Of a DNA stretch of 64,000 nt, positions 60,001 to 64,000 are shown piece after piece. The DNA comes from Nymphaea colorata (lineage: Eukaryota; Streptophyta; Magnoliopsida; Nymphaeales; Nymphaeaceae), in assembly GCF_008831285.2 (NCBI RefSeq), contig NC_045144.1, forward strand, positions 5,788,575 through 5,852,574, given 5' to 3'. The translations under genes and the position numbers were made by a program. The notes beneath the pieces are model-generated. The model saw only the letters and a program-made list of their open reading frames with translations. It was not told the DNA's origin and searched no databases. The first letter of the stretch is position 1. The number at the start of each line of letters is the position of its first letter.

Positions 60001-60240
60001 GTTCATCAACAAGCATTTGTTAACTGGGGAGGAAACGAAGATCCGAGAAAAAAGTGGGAGTGCATTGGAGCATTGGGTATTGGATTTGCTGTTGGACTTT
60101 TCATTATAACTCTTCCCACCTTGTTGATCCAAGGATTTAGCAACTGGTATTGGAATTTAATCGACAGAGTGGCCGAATTGCTCATGCAAGGTTTCCTCTA
60201 TAAATCTTTCAAGTTCAAGCCCTCACGTAATGCTAGGTAG
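57025..60240 (+). CDS. LRR receptor-like protein (Cf/Ve/RLP type)
   Basis: An intact intronless gene of 1071 residues. I start it at ATG 57025, because the upstream in-frame codons include no ATG. Order: signal peptide with a Phe-rich core (about residues 19-40), the LRR N-terminal cap (CLSNQSAALLQFKQ to DCCRWEGVTC), then about 30 extracellular leucine-rich repeats of the LxxLxLSxNxLxGxIP form. A non-LRR island near residues 825-875 (FMVSVVQTIKRITLLIPKI) is followed by about four more repeats. Next come the cap GNPGLCGSQVHRSC, an acidic juxtamembrane segment, one transmembrane helix (about 1016-1038, IGALGIGFAVGLFIITLPTL) and a short basic tail without a kinase. Proteins of this design sense microbial or developmental ligands at the plasma membrane and signal through SOBIR1/BAK1-type kinases (family knowledge). 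The exact ligand cannot be read from the sequence. It lies between copia fragments and direct repeats. Confidence 0.93.
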   Translation: MGYDSPLAALPSFLPCNSSFFFFFLFTSLLIISAPAYASKDSAPLCLSNQSAALLQFKQGIDLQPSRLSSWKKGTDCCRWEGVTCDKTGFATALQISNVWSGEDGSSKLDPSLFELSHLRVLDLGNNGFDGEIPKRLGELTHLTHLDLSNCYFEGAVPMEISQLSRLVYLNLSGNVHLLLENNRFTHLVSGLSSLKHLALDQVVISMSSKSVSVITSSSLPGLQTLSLENCNISGTLDESILQLLSLAYMNLNENELFYIPEFFQNFTSLRVLKLAYSSIRSFPSGILLLPNLKTLDVSNNDDLVVSLPSKAIPSSSNIQYLDLSHAELHGDLAVLSNLTKLTHLYLPNCANNGSLPFSWASDRLVEVDLSSNNLKGSIPEGFCSSSLTTLRLESNFLSGTIPSCLFNLPTLEYLHLYGNQLTEGIPPTIVNLPSLIELQLSSNRLTGSIPSSLLNLPSLDTLDLANNRFNGSLPNFFNQLPNLTFLQLENNCFSGIIPSSISTLSALMEADLSSNCFNGTVDLSPFLSLHNLELLNLSNNKGLTELEPTNSSYSFHGSVELSMLDVNLSSCNIDSFPTFLQKLGLLHILDLSNNRVRGKVPSWLWRSFSLTVLLLNHNKIDGFEAVNGSSLQDSRIAYFSALNNLIVGEIPTFICNLTMLQALVISNNDLTSTIPECLGSLGLKVLDLAENHLQGQVPPMNASVELVSLDNNLLSGKIGHRAFHNCINLRVLDLGNNQFNDSFPSWLSSFPNLKVLVLRANHLHGPITLSGSREAFSSLHILDISSNDLSGSLPQELFTSLRDMMGNESNGQWTHINTFENRYRPSALLEVPSYVNQFVSYNIDYFMVSVVQTIKRITLLIPKIRYTLFIIDLSSNMFTDRIPDEVGMLKEIILLNLSHNNLSGMIPKSLGNVQQMEALDLSCNHLSGGVPVELSNITFLAVLNLSYNDLHGSIPQGKQFSTFDESSFEGNPGLCGSQVHRSCSGGRDNDGVHQQAFVNWGGNEDPRKKWECIGALGIGFAVGLFIITLPTLLIQGFSNWYWNLIDRVAELLMQGFLYKSFKFKPSRNAR

Positions 60241-60654
60241 TAGTATGTTGTACTTTTGTTGTTTGTGTTTGTTCCACTCGTTTTCTTTTGTTTTTTGTTT
60301 TCATTTGTATTAATGCATGTATTGTAATCATGCCAACCCTACATATGCATAGCTGCTTTCATTTGATCGTAAGGGATGTTTATATGGTTTACACACTTGT
60401 TCACTCGTCTACAAAGCATTGCTACAAATATTGCTTTTTGGTTTTCAAGGGCGAGGTTTTTTTCAAGTATAAAATAAGAAAATTGTTTTTTTTTTGTCAA
60501 AAATTGGTAAAATTAATCTTTGTGCAATAAAGAGAAAGGTGTAAAAGAAATATGTGGAAATTAAAAATGTAAAAAACATTAAAAAATAAGAAAAACAAAA
60601 AAATGTGTCATTATTATTTTTTGTTTGAAAAAGCAAGTTGTTTTTACTTTGGTT

Positions 60655-60890
60655 TTGTTTCATCTGTCTTTAAAGCATTTTTGCTGAAAAAAAAAAATTC
60701 TGTGTTTATGGTTGATTTTGTGTTTTTAATTTGCCGTTAACTTCTTCTCAAAAAAAAAATACTGAATAGTTAAAAAAAAGGTTCTCAACTTTCATAGACA
60801 TACTGAACAACGTCATAGCTTGTTTCCGTCTATTCCATTTTCTCACCATCTGTAGACGATCAGAAATAAAATATACAAATTCAGCAAACC
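60655..60890 (+). repeat. Direct repeat, right copy, flanking the receptor gene
   Basis: Counterpart of 53985-54235. It sits between the receptor 3' end and the gag fragment, just as the left copy sits on the receptor side of the pol fragment. Confidence 0.65.
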
Positions 60891-61093
60891 ATGAGTGCAT
60901 CTTAAAGCTCGAAATTTAAACTTAGAATTCCCCACAACCAAAATTTCTACCTCCTCCACAGAAAAACATGAGAAATATCATAACATGATTTAGTGGTCTG
61001 GCTTTTTCGGCTACAATAATTACAAGCAACAATATTTGTTTGGTAGCATCTCAAATTCTGGATTTTAGAGGTTGGATTGTTGTTTTGAGGCTG

Positions 61094-61692
61094 CTATCCA
61101 TGTTCACCTCTTCCTCGACCTCCATGGCCTCTAAAAGAGCCACAATCACCACGTTCGTGCCCTCGAAAAGAACTAAAAGCGGTCACCGAATTGAACTTCT
61201 CTGAAGATCCAGAACTTGCGGGCTTCATAAGTTGCAGGTCTTTCTCCTTATTTAAGAGAAAGATCATACAGATCGGCAAATGATGGCAGGATTTTGCACC
61301 AGTAGCAATGGAGGTAACAAAACTTTCATAAGGAAGACGAGATTGAGTTGCGTGTACGGGGTGTGCTCCGCCCAAATATACATTGAAGGAAAAACAAACG
61401 GGATTTGGGGTATTTTTAAATTTTTTTTATAAAAAATGTACATTTTAAACTTTTTAACTTTCTCATAACACTTTTTTGCCCTTCTAATAGACTTTCTTTT
61501 TTTTTCTGCTTTGAGATCTGCTTCATCTATATGACTTCCGGCTGCTTTAAGAGAATTTGACAAAAACTTTACCTTCTCTAAATATGTTGCCATATCAAGT
61601 TGCATAAAAAATTTAGCATGATTTACCTTTAAACATGGTTTACTTTTAAGTTCAGCCCAAACGGTAACATAGCTGGTCGAGTAGGTGCGCAC
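61094..61692 (-). pseudogene. Copia-type gag fragment (UBN2-like)
   Basis: On the minus strand, one frame reads TSYVTVWAELKSKPCLKVNH and MATYLEKVKFLSNSLKAAGS, as in the gag domain of plant copia elements. The downstream frame reads YESFVTSIATGAK and ends in a Gly/Arg-rich stretch (FRGHGGRGRG), typical of the region before the zinc knuckle. About 110 bases between them (61380-61490) are out of frame. The zinc knuckle is not seen. It is a broken relic. Confidence 0.75.
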
Positions 61693-62489
61693 ATATAAGG
61701 TATATCACCCATTCGGTTTTCATGGGTACCACTTTTTAGTTAACAAGTGTACTGTATCCCACTCAAGTATCCCAACAGTTATATGTTGTTCGGCCCCAAA
61801 ATTTTTATATATTTATATGGTGAGTGCCCCTCAGCCAAATATGTCTAGCTCCGCCACGGGTTTTATCTCTCATGAAATAGATCATCAAGCAAAACCTGCA
61901 TACAAAGTTTGGATCTAGTTGGACCCGACTGTGATGGTGATCCTTTCTAGACCGTGAGCATCGTGTCCAGCAAAGGCTCCTCCCCATCTGTCCGGTGACA
62001 AGGACGACCATATTTTTTTTATTCTTTCTAATATTTTTGTGATATATAGATGTTTTGTTTTCATTGCAGAAATTTTAATGTTGCCCTTCTGAATTCATGT
62101 TGTTCCATTAGAAGTGGTAAGTGGTGATCTGAAAAATGAACAAAAGCTTGGGCGCCTATTTGTTAGCTTTGAAAAGTTGGGTTTGTTAATGGTCCAAAAG
62201 CTGTGCATAACTTTTTCATAACAAAATTATTTAGGCTTTTTGTATCTTAAGCAATTGAATCAAGATGATTAAAATAACAATAAAAGAGTATGTTGAAGGT
62301 CTGATTACATAATTTTTAGCAATGTGTGAATATGCTCAAGTGAATCAACCTACCACCTTATTTTCATTTGTTAAATTTACAAAATATTTTAGGTTATCTT
62401 ATCAAACAAAAATAAATTCGTATCGACTTTACTTCATATTGATAGAGGAAACAATAGGATGTATATCAACCAAAATACTTCGATGTCAG

Positions 62490-62637
62490 GGGTAAAGCTA
62501 GAAATTTTTTGTGAAGTCGGCTTAGAATAAGTGATTTCTTTTTTTTTTTAGTTTAATTGTAAATTTCTTTTAAAAAATTTTTGAGGTGGGGCTAGAGTCC
62601 ATGTGGTCTTACCTTAGCAACGCCCCTGTTTGATATA
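62490..62637. mobile_element. Copy of the 'gccccacctc' short element
   Basis: Runs from GGGGTAAAGCTAGAAATTTT to TTAGCAACGCCCCTG with the usual core TTTTTGAGGTGGGGCTAGAG. The flanks are not clearly duplicated. Confidence 0.5.
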
Positions 62638-62764
62638 GAGTAACATGAGGGAATTCAAGATCCGACGGATGCCATATGGTTAAAAAATTTAAAATCTGAT
62701 GCAAAAAAAAAAGTAACTGTGGGGAGCATCAGTGACAATTTATGGTGCAAGAGCCGCTCCTGGT

Positions 62765-63330
62765 GTTCGGCTGAATCAATTGTGAATCGGCAAAAGAATT
62801 TAAAAATTCATCTTTGGAAAAAGATGAATGGAAAATTGTAAAAGTTAATTCCAACGAAAAATTCTTTAAATAAGAAAGAAGTGGCATATAGAACTCTTAA
62901 ATCGACCACTGAATTAAACCGTTCCGCTACAAATTTGATTCAAATGGGTAGATGCATTTTATAAGCATGATAAAAAAAAAAAAAGGCTCATATCTGGAAA
63001 GTTATATGATCCATAAACATGGCCGGCACTATTTGCTGTTAAGAATTAGATTCCAAAAGCATAGAAGTTTATGCGCTATGGCCCCTAACACGATCAGACT
63101 TCATTGGATATGATCGGATCGGATTAAAGGAATGACATCTGGCTAGACTTAATTGCTTACGTATTTGGTTTTAAAAAAATGTTGGATTGGATTTGGATCC
63201 ACATTTGAATTCAATTTTAATAAATAGCCTATATTCAATACCCATATGATATATATTTTAAAGTTAGTTCTTAACGTATCATAATTTGGTTTAAATTCAG
63301 TTGTATATATTCAAAGGATATATTCATGAT
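62765..63330 (+). repeat. Segmental duplication, second copy, part 1
   Basis: Matches 42045-42720. It carries a private insertion (GTTATATGATCCATAAACAT, about 63001) and loses similarity after ATATTCATGATCATTTG (63336), where a TA/GA tract starts. Confidence 0.88.
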
Positions 63331-63336
63331 CATTTG

Positions 63337-63448
<112 letters not shown>

Positions 63449-63557
63449 TCATGCTTCAAACCCGACCGACCGACCTGGGCCGGTCCGGCCCGGCCCGATG
63501 GCCACCCCTAATCCTAATGAAGGGCTGGCCATCTAGTTAAGCAGCGGTACTTCCATG

Positions 63558-64000
63558 TAACCTACTTGTTGATTTGATTTATCGGCTTCATTTGCTTCGC
63601 TTGTTTGGTGGGTTCTCTTCTTGTATCCCTGAGGCAGTTTGAATTCTTGGCAGTATATGGGCATTGCTGTTTGGGGTTTGACGCATTGTCGGCTTGTTTC
63701 TTTGATATCCTGATTTCTTAACTTGGGGTTTTGCAACGGAGACCACGGGAATCTTGTAAGTGTTCATGTACTGGAAATGAGATGCTGGTCTTGGCATTTC
63801 TTCTGTGTTGATCTTTCAGTTTCATGAGCATGCGACGGTTTCTTCTGGCCTTGTGATTTCCCCATTCTCAATGTCGAATTTAAAAGGTTAGCTGGGGAGA
63901 TAATCTTTGGAGTTGTCAGTTTCGATGAATGAGAATGGGAAATTAGGGTGGTGGTAGTCTTTACCTCATGAGAACTTCTAGGGAGTCCTGCTTTAGCTTG
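63558..64000 (+). repeat. Segmental duplication, second copy, part 2 (erlin intron 1 sequence)
   Basis: Matches 44272-44722 almost base for base and is still matching where the window ends. A copy of later erlin exons may therefore lie to the right. Exon 1 is missing from this copy within the window. Confidence 0.92.

Larger units (their letters stand above)
60241..62764. other. Gene-free stretch right of the receptor gene
   Basis: Contains the receptor 3' UTR, the right-hand direct repeat (60655-60890), a copia gag fragment (61094-61692) and two short elements (about 61770-61857 and 62490-62637). No intact gene found. Confidence 0.6.

Overview
The window is nuclear DNA from a flowering plant. 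It is AT-rich, its genes are split by spliceosomal GT-AG introns, and it carries a chloroplast antenna gene (LHCA6 type), a membrane-anchored GH28 pectinase-like gene and a receptor-like protein. Dinucleotide microsatellites and degraded transposons are abundant. I make no species call. Exon models were built by hand from reading frames, splice sites and remembered family conservation; none was tested by alignment or RNA data.

Layout: (1) 3994-7588 (+), an organellar-type SpoU rRNA 2'-O-methyltransferase whose first ~98 codons are copied from the LHCA6 locus. (2) 12848-19162 (+), LHCA6, five exons, the antenna protein that links photosystem I to the NDH complex. (3) 27615-21247 (-), a membrane-anchored polygalacturonase-like protein, five exons. 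(4) 40215-32291 (-), a small probable plastid protein of the DUF3067 type, five exons with all introns in phase 0. (5) 44017-49118 (+), an erlin/SPFH (Band 7) protein, nine exons. (6) 57025-60240 (+), an intact single-exon LRR receptor-like protein. Copia-type retrotransposon remnants lie on the minus strand at about 51.6-53.2 kb (integrase and reverse transcriptase) and 61.1-61.7 kb (gag), on either side of the receptor gene.

The main discovery is the gene pair at 3.3-14.8 kb. A block of about 2.6 kb holding the LHCA6 upstream region, exon 1, intron 1 and most of exon 2 occurs twice. The upstream copy is joined in frame to the methyltransferase. That copy has lost the LHCA6 splice acceptor, but a new acceptor 77 bases upstream plus a frame-restoring length difference keep the reading frame open. 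The predicted protein is a methyltransferase carrying the LHCA6 chloroplast transit peptide and the start of mature LHCA6.

Other structure: a second, dispersed duplication links 42.0-44.7 kb (upstream region and intron 1 of the erlin gene) to 62.8-64.0 kb and runs off the right edge, so another erlin copy may follow. Two families of short elements have 9-bp target duplications typical of Mutator-like transposons. Compound (CT)n(TA)n(GA)n tracts form self-complementary palindromes. The genes are not an operon. LHCA6, the methyltransferase and probably the DUF3067 protein would act in plastids; the pectinase-like, erlin and receptor proteins belong to the endomembrane or cell surface.
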